Shown: positions 1 to 6,365, numbered from the stretch's first letter. The stretch is DNA of 10,552 nt from an uncultured Saprospiraceae bacterium (GCA_937969485.1 CALBVQ010000029.1:1-10552); one strand, 5' to 3'. Notes: generated by a model not told the origin, from the letters alone. Numbers and translations: made by a program.

Positions 1-200
1 AGATCGGCTTTTTTATTGGTAATTCGTAAAATGAAGGGTAAATTTGTGCTAGATAACAAAACACATGGTTCATCCGTTTTACATTTTTTGACATTTAGAC
101 CATTTAGACTGGAAATCACCTCATACCTCAGTGCCAAAAGAATGATTTCATCGTTAGAAATACTCGGTGCAAGTAAGTTTGCAGCTATGGCTTCTGCCAT
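1..200 (-). CDS. Possible 5' part of an unidentified gene running off the left edge
   Basis: Reading leftward from an ATG at 200, the minus strand stays open for about 66 codons to the window edge. The start of the product reads MAEAIAANLLAPSISNDEII and the composition is protein-like, mixed hydrophobic and acidic. I recognise no family. A TGA lies two codons upstream of the ATG, so this would be the true start. A box resembling the Bacteroidota -7 element (TAGCTTTA, 237-244, one mismatch) sits about 36 bases upstream. This would make a divergent arrangement with the protease gene at 273. The opposite strand is also open from the edge to 261 (from a TTG at 16), but its Ser/Phe/Leu-rich product with few acidic residues looks like an antisense shadow. 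The choice of strand is an inference. Confidence 0.35.
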   Translation of the reverse strand, partial: MAEAIAANLLAPSISNDEIILLALRYEVISSLNGLNVKKCKTDEPCVLLSSTNLPFILRITNKKAD

Positions 201-272
201 GATTCATTCTATAGCTCCAACATGTAATGTGGATTCTAAAGCTAACTTGGGAATACAATAAAGATATATTTC

Positions 273-1379
273 ATGGATAAAAAAGGTATCATTTTTTCGG
301 CAGTGCTACTCCTTGCGGCTGGTATACTTTTCGGATTATCAATCAACAATTTCAGTAGGGAGCCTGTACCTCCTGCACAAGAGCTACTTCCCTCCTACTC
401 GACTGAAACCCTAGACGAACTAGAGAAAAAGACAATTGATTTATTTGACGTAACGGCAAACTCTGTAGTGTATATAACGACAACTAACATTGAACGTAAT
501 TACTGGACCAGAGATATAGCTGAGATCCCAGTGGGCTCTGGAAGTGGATTCATTTGGGATCGCAAAGGACATATCGTCACTAACTTTCATGTAATTCAAG
601 GTGCCGACAAAGCCACTGTAACACTCTTCGATCAGGAAACATACACTGCAACCTTGGTAGGAGCTGCTCCGGACAAAGACCTAGCAGTATTGAAAATAGA
701 TGCACCCTTGGACAAATTAATACCAATCAGCAAAGGAGTTTCTGAGGGCTTACGAGTGGGTCAATCTGTCTTAGCTATAGGAAATCCATTTGGGCTTGAC
801 TATACCTTAACTACAGGAGTAATAAGTGCGTTAGAAAGAGAAATAAATGCTCCAAACAACATCAAGATTCGAGACGTAATCCAAACCGACGCAGCTATTA
901 ATCCTGGTAATTCAGGTGGGCCTCTGATTAATAGCGCAGGAGAACTAATAGGTGTCAACACAGCAATCTTTTCACCAAGTGGAGCCTATGCTGGAATAGG
1001 ATTTTCTATTCCTGTTGATGCTGTAAAGTGGGTCACAGCTGATCTGATAAAATATGGACGAATCAAGCGAGCCGTTTTAGGTGTAGAATTAGCTCAAAAC
1101 CCCAGATTCTTACAGCGATACAACTTGAAAGGTGCTCTGATCATGAATGTTATTAAAGGAAAAGGCGCAGATAAGGCTGGCTTAGTAGGAACGACTAGAG
1201 ACCGAAGGGGGCAATTGTATATTGGTGACTTAATTACAGCAATTAATGCTGTCAAAATTGAAAATAATAGCGACCTTGTCCTTGCATTAGAAGATTTCGA
1301 AGATGGTGATGAGGTACAAGTTGAAATTAATCGAAATGGAAAAATTCAAAGGGTTTCGGTAACTTTATCTGAGAACTAA
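273..1379 (+). CDS. htrA: HtrA/Deg-type serine protease, membrane anchored, one PDZ domain
   Basis: This is a periplasmic serine endoprotease of the S1C (trypsin-like HtrA/Deg) family, expected to degrade or sense misfolded envelope proteins. Residues about 5-25 form one hydrophobic segment (MDKKGIIFSAVLLLAAGILF...) without an obvious cleavage site, so it is probably a membrane anchor. The triad is visible: His106 in TNFHVIQG, Asp136 in DKDLAVLKI and Ser214 in NPGNSGGPL. A single PDZ domain spans about 268-365. At 368 residues it is shorter than two-PDZ DegP/DegQ proteins and matches the DegS layout of anchor, protease and one PDZ. The start codon ATG has an A-rich leader and no Shine-Dalgarno site. 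pssA follows 24 bases later on the same strand, so the two are probably cotranscribed. No sigmaE/RseA partners are in view, so a DegS-like signalling role is only a possibility. Confidence 0.95.
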   Translation: MDKKGIIFSAVLLLAAGILFGLSINNFSREPVPPAQELLPSYSTETLDELEKKTIDLFDVTANSVVYITTTNIERNYWTRDIAEIPVGSGSGFIWDRKGHIVTNFHVIQGADKATVTLFDQETYTATLVGAAPDKDLAVLKIDAPLDKLIPISKGVSEGLRVGQSVLAIGNPFGLDYTLTTGVISALEREINAPNNIKIRDVIQTDAAINPGNSGGPLINSAGELIGVNTAIFSPSGAYAGIGFSIPVDAVKWVTADLIKYGRIKRAVLGVELAQNPRFLQRYNLKGALIMNVIKGKGADKAGLVGTTRDRRGQLYIGDLITAINAVKIENNSDLVLALEDFEDGDEVQVEINRNGKIQRVSVTLSEN

Positions 1380-1403
1380 ACGAAAATAAGTAGAAAGACA
1401 ACT

Positions 1404-2078
1404 ATGAAATTTAAATCCGCCTTACCATCAGCTATAACTTGTCTGAATTTACTGTGCGGGTTCCTTGTGCTAGTTTCAGAACCGAAACACGCTGTTATTC
1501 TAATTTTACTAGGTGGTTTTTTTGATCTTTGGGATGGATTAGTTGCTAGAATCTTACAAGCCCAAAGCGAGTTTGGCGCACAGCTGGATTCCTTGGCAGA
1601 CATGGTGACATTTTGTGTAGCTCCTGCCTTTCTACTATTCAATTATATTGATCATCCTCTATCTTATATTTGCTTACTCATACCAGTGACAGGTGCTCTA
1701 AGACTCGCAAAATTCAATATATCGACAGATCAGTCCTACTATTTCAAGGGGTTAGCAACTCCATCGTCTGCCATGATGTTTTGTGGGATCTATCTTGCAC
1801 GTGAGAGTTTGAATGACCTTAATTTACTGGTACTTGTTCTCATCATAGTTACATGTGTACTAAATGTAACCAATCTCAAGATGTTCTCTTTGAAAGGTTT
1901 GAAAAAAGATCCATTTACGAAATTCTATCTTGTAGCTTTATTAATTATTACTGCCATAAGTACGGTAATTGATTGGCGAATCAGTTTATTAGTTACAGTA
2001 ACATTCTATCTACTTCTTTCCATTGGATACCATTACCAGATCACGAATCGCGAGAATATAAATACAGCTACTTCTTAG
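1404..2078 (+). CDS. pssA: CDP-diacylglycerol--serine O-phosphatidyltransferase
   Basis: Integral membrane enzyme that joins CDP-diacylglycerol and L-serine to give phosphatidylserine and CMP, the first committed step to phosphatidylethanolamine. The CDP-alcohol phosphatidyltransferase signature is complete: Asp41, Asp44-Gly45, Ala48-Arg49, Gly58, Asp62 and Asp66, in DLWDGLVAR followed by GAQLDSLAD. The N-terminus (ALPSAITCLNLLCGFLVL) is typical of Bacteroidota PssA proteins. The remainder is a series of hydrophobic helices, about six or seven in all, and 224 residues is a usual length. The ATG at 1404 is preceded by a purine-rich AGAAAG. Phosphatidylserine decarboxylase, the next enzyme in the pathway, is not in the window. 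The last 11 bases overlap the 3' end of the convergent thioesterase gene, leaving no room for a separate terminator. Confidence 0.93.
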   Translation: MKFKSALPSAITCLNLLCGFLVLVSEPKHAVILILLGGFFDLWDGLVARILQAQSEFGAQLDSLADMVTFCVAPAFLLFNYIDHPLSYICLLIPVTGALRLAKFNISTDQSYYFKGLATPSSAMMFCGIYLARESLNDLNLLVLVLIIVTCVLNVTNLKMFSLKGLKKDPFTKFYLVALLIITAISTVIDWRISLLVTVTFYLLLSIGYHYQITNRENINTATS

Positions 2079-2607
2079 GAAAACGATCAAAGTAATTTCG
2101 TACTTCATTCGCATCCTCCGCTTTCATCTTACCGGCGAGTATCAATCTAATTTCTTTTCTTCTGACTGCTGCTTCGTAAAGTTTCTGTTCTTCTCCTGAA
2201 AGCGGAATAACTGGAGGCACAGGACAAGGCTTCTTTGTCTTTGGATCAAGTGCAACAAAGGTCATAAACGCATGATTACTTTTTCGAGGATTCTCACCCG
2301 TTATGTCTCCAGCAAAAACTTCAATATAGATCTCTACTGATGTTCGAAAAGAGCGAGTAACGGTTGCTTCAATCGTTATTACATCTCCTAAGTGTATGGG
2401 AGCAGTAAATGAAATATGATCCACAGATGCAGTAACAACATGATTACCGCAATGCTTAGCTGCACATATTCCTCCAGCAATATCCATCCAACGCATCAAA
2501 TTCCCTCCCATCAAATTTCCAAGCGGGTTTGTATCATTGGGCATGATAAGTTCTGTCATGATCGTCTTTGACTCAGATATTTTTTTCCCTTTTAACTCCG
2601 TCGACAT
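2068..2607 (-). CDS. Hotdog-fold acyl-CoA thioesterase (YciA/BACH type)
   Basis: Cytoplasmic thioesterase predicted to hydrolyse acyl-CoA to free fatty acid and CoA. The N-terminal half carries the family core: MPNDTNPLGNLMGGNLMRWM followed by Asp42. Asn31 in GNLMGG and Asp42 are the likely active-site residues by analogy with the YciA and Acot7/BACH families. The next strands (VTASVDHISFTAPIHLGDVI) fit the fold as well. At 179 residues it has a C-terminal extension of about 50 residues (charged, helical, ending in FPKK) beyond the single hotdog domain. It probably works as an oligomer, which is inferred from the family. It has its own predicted promoter at 2624-2631. Its TAG stop lies inside the 3' end of pssA. 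The lipid link with pssA and with the upstream ACP/lipB unit is suggestive only. Confidence 0.9.
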   Translation of the reverse strand: MSTELKGKKISESKTIMTELIMPNDTNPLGNLMGGNLMRWMDIAGGICAAKHCGNHVVTASVDHISFTAPIHLGDVITIEATVTRSFRTSVEIYIEVFAGDITGENPRKSNHAFMTFVALDPKTKKPCPVPPVIPLSGEEQKLYEAAVRRKEIRLILAGKMKAEDANEVRNYFDRFPKK

Positions 2608-2623
2608 ATTTCAAAATTTACCG

Positions 2624-2631
2624 CAAAAGTA
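2624..2631 (-). promoter_or_regulatory. Predicted -7 box of the thioesterase promoter
   Basis: On the minus strand this reads TACTTTTG, an exact match to the Bacteroidota -7 consensus TAnnTTTG. It lies 16 bases before the thioesterase ATG, in the 104-base gap after lipB. Transcription would start only about 10 bases before the ATG. I see no convincing -33 TTTG at the expected distance, so the assignment rests on the -7 match and its position. Confidence 0.5.
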
Positions 2632-2711
2632 CACTACTATTTTAATTATTCTGCATCGCTATCCATTGTAATTTGCACACTGATCACGAATAACAATTCT
2701 CTAGTTATCGT

Positions 2712-3413
2712 TTAAACAATTTCCACTTGAAATAATTCCTTGAAGTGATGCAATACCCTGCTCTTAACCTCCTCATAGTCCATTTCTGTCCCTACTTCTT
2801 TTGCCAACGAGGTCACTTCTTTGTCATCTTCTTCTATACCGCATGGCACTATATACGTAAAGTAATCCAAGTCAGTGTTTACGTTGAATGCGAATCCATG
2901 CATTGTCACCCATCTACTCAAATGAACACCAATTGCACAGATTTTTCTTTGTGAATCTCCTTCTACGATCCACACACCTGTATAGCCTTCTATCCTTGTC
3001 GCTTGAATATCATAATCTGCACAAGTTCGAATCACTATTTCCTCGAGAAACCTTACGTACTTATGAATGTCAGTAAAAAACTCATCCATATCCAATATGG
3101 GATAACCTACAATTTGCCCTGGACCGTGGAAAGTTATGTCACCTCCCCTATTAATCTTAAAATACTCAATTTCCCTTTCTGCCCTCTTTTTCTCATCAAT
3201 CAATAAATGGTCTTCGCTGCCACTCTTACCCAAGGTATAAACTGGAGGATGCTCCACCATCACAAAGTAATGTTCTTGCTTTATTTTGTTGTTTTCGTGC
3301 AGCTTCCGATTTGCCATCTTTGTTTCCTTCAGCCCTTCATGCAAATTCGTTTGGAACTCCCATGCCTTCTTATAAGACATAACACCCACATCGATTAGTT
3401 GTACTTTCACCAC
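2712..3413 (-). CDS. lipB: Octanoyl-[ACP]:protein N-octanoyltransferase
   Basis: LipB transfers the octanoyl group from octanoyl-ACP to the lipoyl-domain lysine of 2-oxoacid dehydrogenases and the glycine cleavage H protein, the first step of lipoate synthesis. The signature RGGDITFHGPGQIVGYP is at residues 89-105. The catalytic pair is present: Lys157 in KICAIGVHLSRW and Cys191 in IVPCGI, corresponding to Lys135 and Cys169 in E. coli numbering as I recall it. Length is 233 residues, usual for the family. I chose the GTG at 3413, one base after the stop of the upstream gene; a second GTG follows immediately at 3410. Starting at the internal ATG at 3380 would remove the first beta strand (VKVQLIDVG). 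The one-base spacing suggests translational coupling to the binding-protein gene. lipA is not in the window. Confidence 0.95.
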   Translation of the reverse strand: MVKVQLIDVGVMSYKKAWEFQTNLHEGLKETKMANRKLHENNKIKQEHYFVMVEHPPVYTLGKSGSEDHLLIDEKKRAEREIEYFKINRGGDITFHGPGQIVGYPILDMDEFFTDIHKYVRFLEEIVIRTCADYDIQATRIEGYTGVWIVEGDSQRKICAIGVHLSRWVTMHGFAFNVNTDLDYFTYIVPCGIEEDDKEVTSLAKEVGTEMDYEEVKSRVLHHFKELFQVEIV

Positions 3414-3414
3414 C

Positions 3415-5010
3415 TTATATCTCTTTTAATTGTGCGACGTTCAATAAATTCAGGGCATTAGTCTCTATACCTTCTATATTTTTGGAGACGAACCACGAAG
3501 ATTGATCATAAAATAAGAATATCAAAGGGGCTTCTGCTACCAATATTCGATTCATTTCATGATACAATTCAGTCCTGTTTGACAGATTGGTTTCTGCTAT
3601 GGCCTGCTCATATAGCCGGTCATATTTCTCATTTGAAAACCTTGTATATCTTGGTGGTGCAGGGTTTCCAGAATAAAACATTGATAGAAAGTTCTCACCA
3701 TCAGGATAGTCTGCTATCCAGCTCGCCCTGAAGATATCGATACTCCCCTTCCGCATACCTTCACGTAAAGATGCTGATTCTAAAAGCTGTATGCTTGTTT
3801 GAATTCCTAGTTTCTCCCATTGTTTAGCTACGAAAGTGGTAATATCTAAATAGTCTCTGTTGGTTTGTATTGTGAGTTTATTGATTCCATCTCCGTTGTT
3901 ATAGCCGGCTTCCGCCAAAAGTAAACGCGCTTTTCCAAGATCATATTTGTATCCCTGTACCTGATCGCTGTTATAAGATGGCAAGCCCTTTGGGATAACT
4001 CCACTATCAGCCGGAGATCCAATATTATTTCGTAAACTTGCAAGCATAGTTTCCCTATCAATTGCATAATTTAAGGCTTGTCTTACGCGAACATCTTGCA
4101 AGGCAGGATAACTTTCTAAGCCCTCCATATTAAACCCTAGATACTCGAAATTTAAGTACGGGCTCTTGTAAAAATTGAGATTTTCCTGATGCTTTTCCTG
4201 AAGTTCACCCTCTCTATCAAGCATTTCATTGATAAATGAAGACTCCAAACCGTTAACAAATTCAAGTTTTCTATTCAGCAACTCTATAAAAGCTACCTTT
4301 CTGTCCTCCATAAAACTGGTTCTCACACCGTCCAATGCCACATCCCCTTTGTAATATTCTTCATTTTTGATAAGAAACAGTCCTTGATTTTCAATCCATC
4401 TCTTAAAACGAAAAGGTCCTGTTCCTATAGGGTTTTCTCTGATTTGATCGCCATAAAATTCAACAGCCTTTTCTGACACTATTGAACAGTATTGCATGGT
4501 TAGGATATTAAGCATGGGAAGAAAAGGTTCTTTTAATTGCACAACAACTGTACTGTCATCTACTGCTTGAAAAGGATTAACATCACTAACTTTACCTTTA
4601 AAAATCCATGACCCCGGAGAATTAAGTGTGTTGTCAATTATTCTATTGAAACTAAAAACAACATCATCGGCAGTCAAAAGTCTATCCGACTTCTCGGAAA
4701 AACAGGGTGCATCATGAAAATATACAGAATCTCGTAGTGTAAATGTATACCGCATTCCATCTTCAGAGATTTGAAAATTTTTGGCAAGTTCAGGTTGCAC
4801 AACTAGATTTTTATCTAAGCTGATAAGAGTGTTATACATGTGATGTACGGGCCACATGTTGTTTTGGCTTTTGGCGAAAGCCGGGTCTAGGGAAGTTATT
4901 TTTTGTGGCTGGTTGTAATGAAAAACTTTGATCTCGCTTTTATCCGCAACCTCACTTCCGCAGGAAATGAAAAGTAAAATTAGACTAGAAAGCCAGAAAG
5001 TCTTGCGCAT
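3415..5010 (-). CDS. Solute (oligopeptide)-binding lipoprotein, SBP_bac_5 family
   Basis: Extracytoplasmic binding protein of the OppA/DppA family (SBP_bac_5), which captures peptides or similar ligands for an ABC importer. I prefer the ATG at 5010, giving 531 residues. It yields a clean lipoprotein signal peptide, MRKTFWLSSLILLFISC, with the lipidated Cys at residue 17. An earlier in-frame ATG at 5040 would add MKGCRKQLKN in front. Family hallmarks are YNTLISLDKNLVVQPELA near the N-terminus, NPIGTGPFRFKRW at about 193-205, and DVRVRQALNYAIDRE in the second lobe. The gene overlaps the 3' end of the FMN reductase gene by 26 bases and ends one base before lipB. No permease or ATPase gene is in the window, so the partner transporter must be elsewhere or the protein has another role. 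The substrate cannot be deduced. Confidence 0.9.
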   Translation of the reverse strand: MRKTFWLSSLILLFISCGSEVADKSEIKVFHYNQPQKITSLDPAFAKSQNNMWPVHHMYNTLISLDKNLVVQPELAKNFQISEDGMRYTFTLRDSVYFHDAPCFSEKSDRLLTADDVVFSFNRIIDNTLNSPGSWIFKGKVSDVNPFQAVDDSTVVVQLKEPFLPMLNILTMQYCSIVSEKAVEFYGDQIRENPIGTGPFRFKRWIENQGLFLIKNEEYYKGDVALDGVRTSFMEDRKVAFIELLNRKLEFVNGLESSFINEMLDREGELQEKHQENLNFYKSPYLNFEYLGFNMEGLESYPALQDVRVRQALNYAIDRETMLASLRNNIGSPADSGVIPKGLPSYNSDQVQGYKYDLGKARLLLAEAGYNNGDGINKLTIQTNRDYLDITTFVAKQWEKLGIQTSIQLLESASLREGMRKGSIDIFRASWIADYPDGENFLSMFYSGNPAPPRYTRFSNEKYDRLYEQAIAETNLSNRTELYHEMNRILVAEAPLIFLFYDQSSWFVSKNIEGIETNALNLLNVAQLKEI

Positions 5011-5524
5011 GTTTTTTAATTGTTTTCTGCAACCCTTCATCTGTTACAGTAGCATCGCTAGTTACAGCATTGATACTAGAAATCGGTAATTTATTAAAAA
5101 ACACCTCCGTACCTAGATAATTCATCGCGTTTGTCATGTGATCGAGACCTCGCAAGTTACCTGCCCTACCAGCGGCGACTCCCACCAACGCAAGTTTTTT
5201 ATTAGAAAAGGTTGCTTTATAGTTTACTACAGAAAGTGCATCGATAAAAAGTTTCATAATTCCGGGAATAGAACCATTATATTCTGGAAGAACAAAGACC
5301 CACTTATGTGCGGGAATAAGTTGTGCTTTCTGAATTTCTTTAAGCGCAGGATCTTGCCCATCCGCATCATACATGTTTCTATGTAATATTGAAGGAGGAA
5401 TATCCTCAAGACTTAGCACGTTCACAGTATCATCAGTCAGCTCTCTTAATTTCAAAGCATAAAATTCTGCAATCAATCTTGACTTCGAGCCAGGTCGGTT
5501 TGTACCACACACAACTGTAATCAT
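4985..5524 (-). CDS. NADPH-dependent FMN reductase family flavoprotein
   Basis: Flavodoxin-like protein of the NADPH-dependent FMN reductase family (SsuE/ChrR/azoreductase relatives), expected to bind FMN and transfer electrons from NAD(P)H to flavin, quinone or another acceptor in the cytoplasm. The phosphate-binding loop is GTNRPGSKSR at residues 7-16, and the flavin-contacting loop PEYNGSIPGIMKLFIDAL is at 80-97. A third family element is VGVAAGRAGNLRGLDHM at about 114-130. The length of 179 residues is normal. The ATG at 5524 comes one base after the ACP stop (TAAGATG), so the two are probably translationally coupled. The natural substrate is not evident from sequence. Its place between an acyl carrier protein and a binding lipoprotein is unexplained. 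Confidence 0.9.
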   Translation of the reverse strand: MITVVCGTNRPGSKSRLIAEFYALKLRELTDDTVNVLSLEDIPPSILHRNMYDADGQDPALKEIQKAQLIPAHKWVFVLPEYNGSIPGIMKLFIDALSVVNYKATFSNKKLALVGVAAGRAGNLRGLDHMTNAMNYLGTEVFFNKLPISSINAVTSDATVTDEGLQKTIKKHAQDFLAF

Positions 5525-5525
5525 C

Positions 5526-5774
5526 TTATCCTTTTATTTTGAAGGCTATGATATCCAAAGCATCCTTTACAGTTTGCATTTTCTCCATGCTATCGTTATC
5601 AATTTCTATATCGTATTTATCTTCTACATCAAGTACTACATCTACCAGATTGGCAGAATTTATCTCTAAGTCGTTGATAAAATGCGTATTCATCGTTAAT
5701 TTCTCGAAGGCCTCCTCATTTTGAATATAGGGCCTAAGAATTTCTTTCAGTTCTTGTAATTTTTCGTCGATCAT
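5526..5774 (-). CDS. Acyl carrier protein, variant type
   Basis: Small acidic four-helix acyl carrier protein of 82 residues. Ser40, in FINDLEINSANLVDVVLD, is at the position that receives the 4'-phosphopantetheine arm. The usual AcpP motif is Asp-Ser-Leu-Asp; here it is Asn-Ser-Ala-Asn. Helix III and its approach (VEDKYDIEIDNDSMEKM) are typical. I recall similar INSANLVD-type carriers as common secondary ACPs in Bacteroidota, so this is probably not the main fatty-acid ACP; that is from memory, not a search. It is the first gene of a tight unit with the FMN reductase, a binding lipoprotein and lipB. A close -7 box lies upstream. Which acyl group it carries is unknown; a link to LipB through octanoyl-ACP is speculative. 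Confidence 0.92.
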   Translation of the reverse strand: MIDEKLQELKEILRPYIQNEEAFEKLTMNTHFINDLEINSANLVDVVLDVEDKYDIEIDNDSMEKMQTVKDALDIIAFKIKG

Positions 5775-5791
5775 CTTTAAGGTTTATGCGA

Positions 5792-5799
5792 CAAAGCTA
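5792..5799 (-). promoter_or_regulatory. Predicted -7 box of the ACP-lipB unit
   Basis: The minus strand reads TAGCTTTG, an exact match to the Bacteroidota TAnnTTTG element, 17 bases before the ACP start. The spacing is nearly the same as at the thioesterase promoter. The predicted leader is only about 11 bases. No convincing -33 TTTG lies at the usual distance. The box would drive ACP, FMN reductase, binding protein and lipB together. Confidence 0.5.
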
Positions 5800-5824
5800 C
5801 ACCTAACTAAACAATCTGACATTG

Positions 5825-5854
5825 AATTGTTCAACAACTTTTGTTGTTTCAATT
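5825..5854. repeat. Imperfect inverted repeat upstream of the ACP promoter
   Basis: AACAAC (5833-5838) pairs with GTTGTT (5843-5848) across a TTTT loop. After a small internal loop, AATTG (5825-5829) pairs with CAATT (5850-5854). It lies about 25 bases upstream of the ACP -7 box, where an operator could be, and is outside the predicted transcript. No regulator is known, and the AT-rich arms could occur by chance. Confidence 0.3.
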
Positions 5855-5910
5855 TGAGAATAAGAAAACTAGTTCCCAATTCCTGCATTCTTATGAAAAG
5901 TTCCTGCCAT

Positions 5911-5948
5911 AAAAAAAGCCTCATCGAAAGAATCGACGAGGCTTTTTT
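5911..5948 (-). terminator. Intrinsic terminator of the cold-shock gene, possibly bidirectional
   Basis: GCCTC-A-TCG (5918-5926) pairs with CGA-C-GAGGC (5934-5942) around a 7-base loop, with one mismatch. It is flanked by seven A on the left and six T on the right. On the minus strand the A run becomes the U tract, and the hairpin lies 19 bases after the cold-shock stop codon. The symmetric flanks would allow it to act in both directions. Confidence 0.88.
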
Positions 5949-5967
5949 ACTATATAGTTCTTTACAA

Positions 5968-6156
5968 TTAGATCACTGTTACGTTTACCGCGTTGAGACC
6001 TTTTCTCCCTTCTTCCACTTCATAGCTCACCTTATCTCCTTCACGAATATCATCTCTCAAACCGTTAGCATGCACAAAAATATCCTTGCCACCGTCGTCT
6101 GGAACTATGAATCCGAATCCTTTTGATTCGTTAAAAAATTTTACTGTACCGTTCAT
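5968..6156 (-). CDS. csp: Cold-shock domain protein (CspA family)
   Basis: A single cold-shock domain of 62 residues, a small OB-fold protein that binds single-stranded RNA or DNA and acts as an RNA chaperone. RNP1 is KGFGFI (12-17) and RNP2 is IFVHA (26-30). The ending, VEEGRKGLNAVNVTVI, is typical of Bacteroidota Csps. I chose the ATG at 6156, giving MNGTVKFFNESKGFGF, because an earlier ATG at 6189 would add an 11-residue Phe/Leu-rich extension not seen in the family and would lie inside the leader hairpin. It is a single-gene unit with a strong terminator just downstream and a predicted promoter at 6248-6255 that gives a long leader, as is common for cold-shock genes. Confidence 0.95.
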   Translation of the reverse strand: MNGTVKFFNESKGFGFIVPDDGGKDIFVHANGLRDDIREGDKVSYEVEEGRKGLNAVNVTVI

Positions 6157-6178
6157 TATAAAAAAATTAAAAAGTTTT

Positions 6179-6196
6179 GTGGTCAACAAAAACCAC
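6179..6196 (-). promoter_or_regulatory. Hairpin in the cold-shock mRNA leader
   Basis: GTGGT (6179-6183) and ACCAC (6192-6196) form a perfect 5-base-pair stem with an 8-base loop. It begins 22 bases before the ATG, and an AT-only stretch lies between hairpin and start. It could help temperature-dependent translation, as leaders do for E. coli cspA, but the sequence is not similar to that leader and the role is inference. Confidence 0.35.
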
Positions 6197-6247
6197 TATT
6201 AAAGTTGTCTTGAAGAGAATAAACTCATCAGGACAATAAGTTCCTAA

Positions 6248-6255
6248 CAAATATA
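6248..6255 (-). promoter_or_regulatory. Predicted -7 box of the cold-shock gene
   Basis: The minus strand reads TATATTTG, an exact match to TAnnTTTG. Transcription would begin near 6241, giving a leader of about 85 bases. The -33 region is a T-rich run without a clear TTTG. The surrounding DNA is very AT-rich, so a chance match is possible. Confidence 0.45.
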
Positions 6256-6322
6256 TAATAACTTCTAAAAATTAAAAAATTTTAAAGTGTTCAACTTTAG
6301 TACATTACGTGTTAAAAGCACT

Positions 6323-6365
6323 AAAAAAAGTCTTTTTTTCTACGAAATACCCTAGTTTATTAGGG
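6323..6365 (-). terminator. Possible weak terminator after the DUF4412-type gene
   Basis: Reading the minus strand after the stop at 6406, a short hairpin TAGGG/CCCTA (6361-6365 with 6350-6354, 6-base loop) is followed by A7-GAC-T7 at 6323-6339, itself a small self-pairing element ending in a U tract. Neither element alone is a strong intrinsic terminator. Its place between two minus-strand genes makes termination here plausible. Confidence 0.35.

Noticed and set aside
204..206. In-frame TGA as a selenocysteine codon
   Set aside because: No SECIS-like hairpin or selenoprotein family recognised, and the ATG just downstream is an adequate start.
16..261. Plus-strand open frame beginning at TTG
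   Set aside because: No recognisable family; Ser/Phe/Leu-rich and poor in acidic residues, as expected for an antisense shadow; the minus strand gives a more protein-like product. Not fully excluded.
1376..1642. Minus-strand open frame of 88 codons
   Set aside because: Lies antisense to the conserved CDP-alcohol phosphotransferase motif of pssA; no family resemblance.
2745..3398. Several plus-strand open frames of 60-70 codons
   Set aside because: All are antisense to lipB, whose motifs are intact throughout.
3846..4067. Minus-strand open frame of 73 codons inside the binding-protein gene
   Set aside because: Out of frame with a well-supported gene on the same strand; no independent signal.
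5138..5386. Plus-strand open frame of 82 codons
   Set aside because: Antisense to the FMN reductase; Cys/Phe/Ile-rich shadow composition.
5827..6126. Plus-strand open frame of 99 codons
   Set aside because: Crosses the csp terminator and runs antisense to the cold-shock gene; product is not protein-like.
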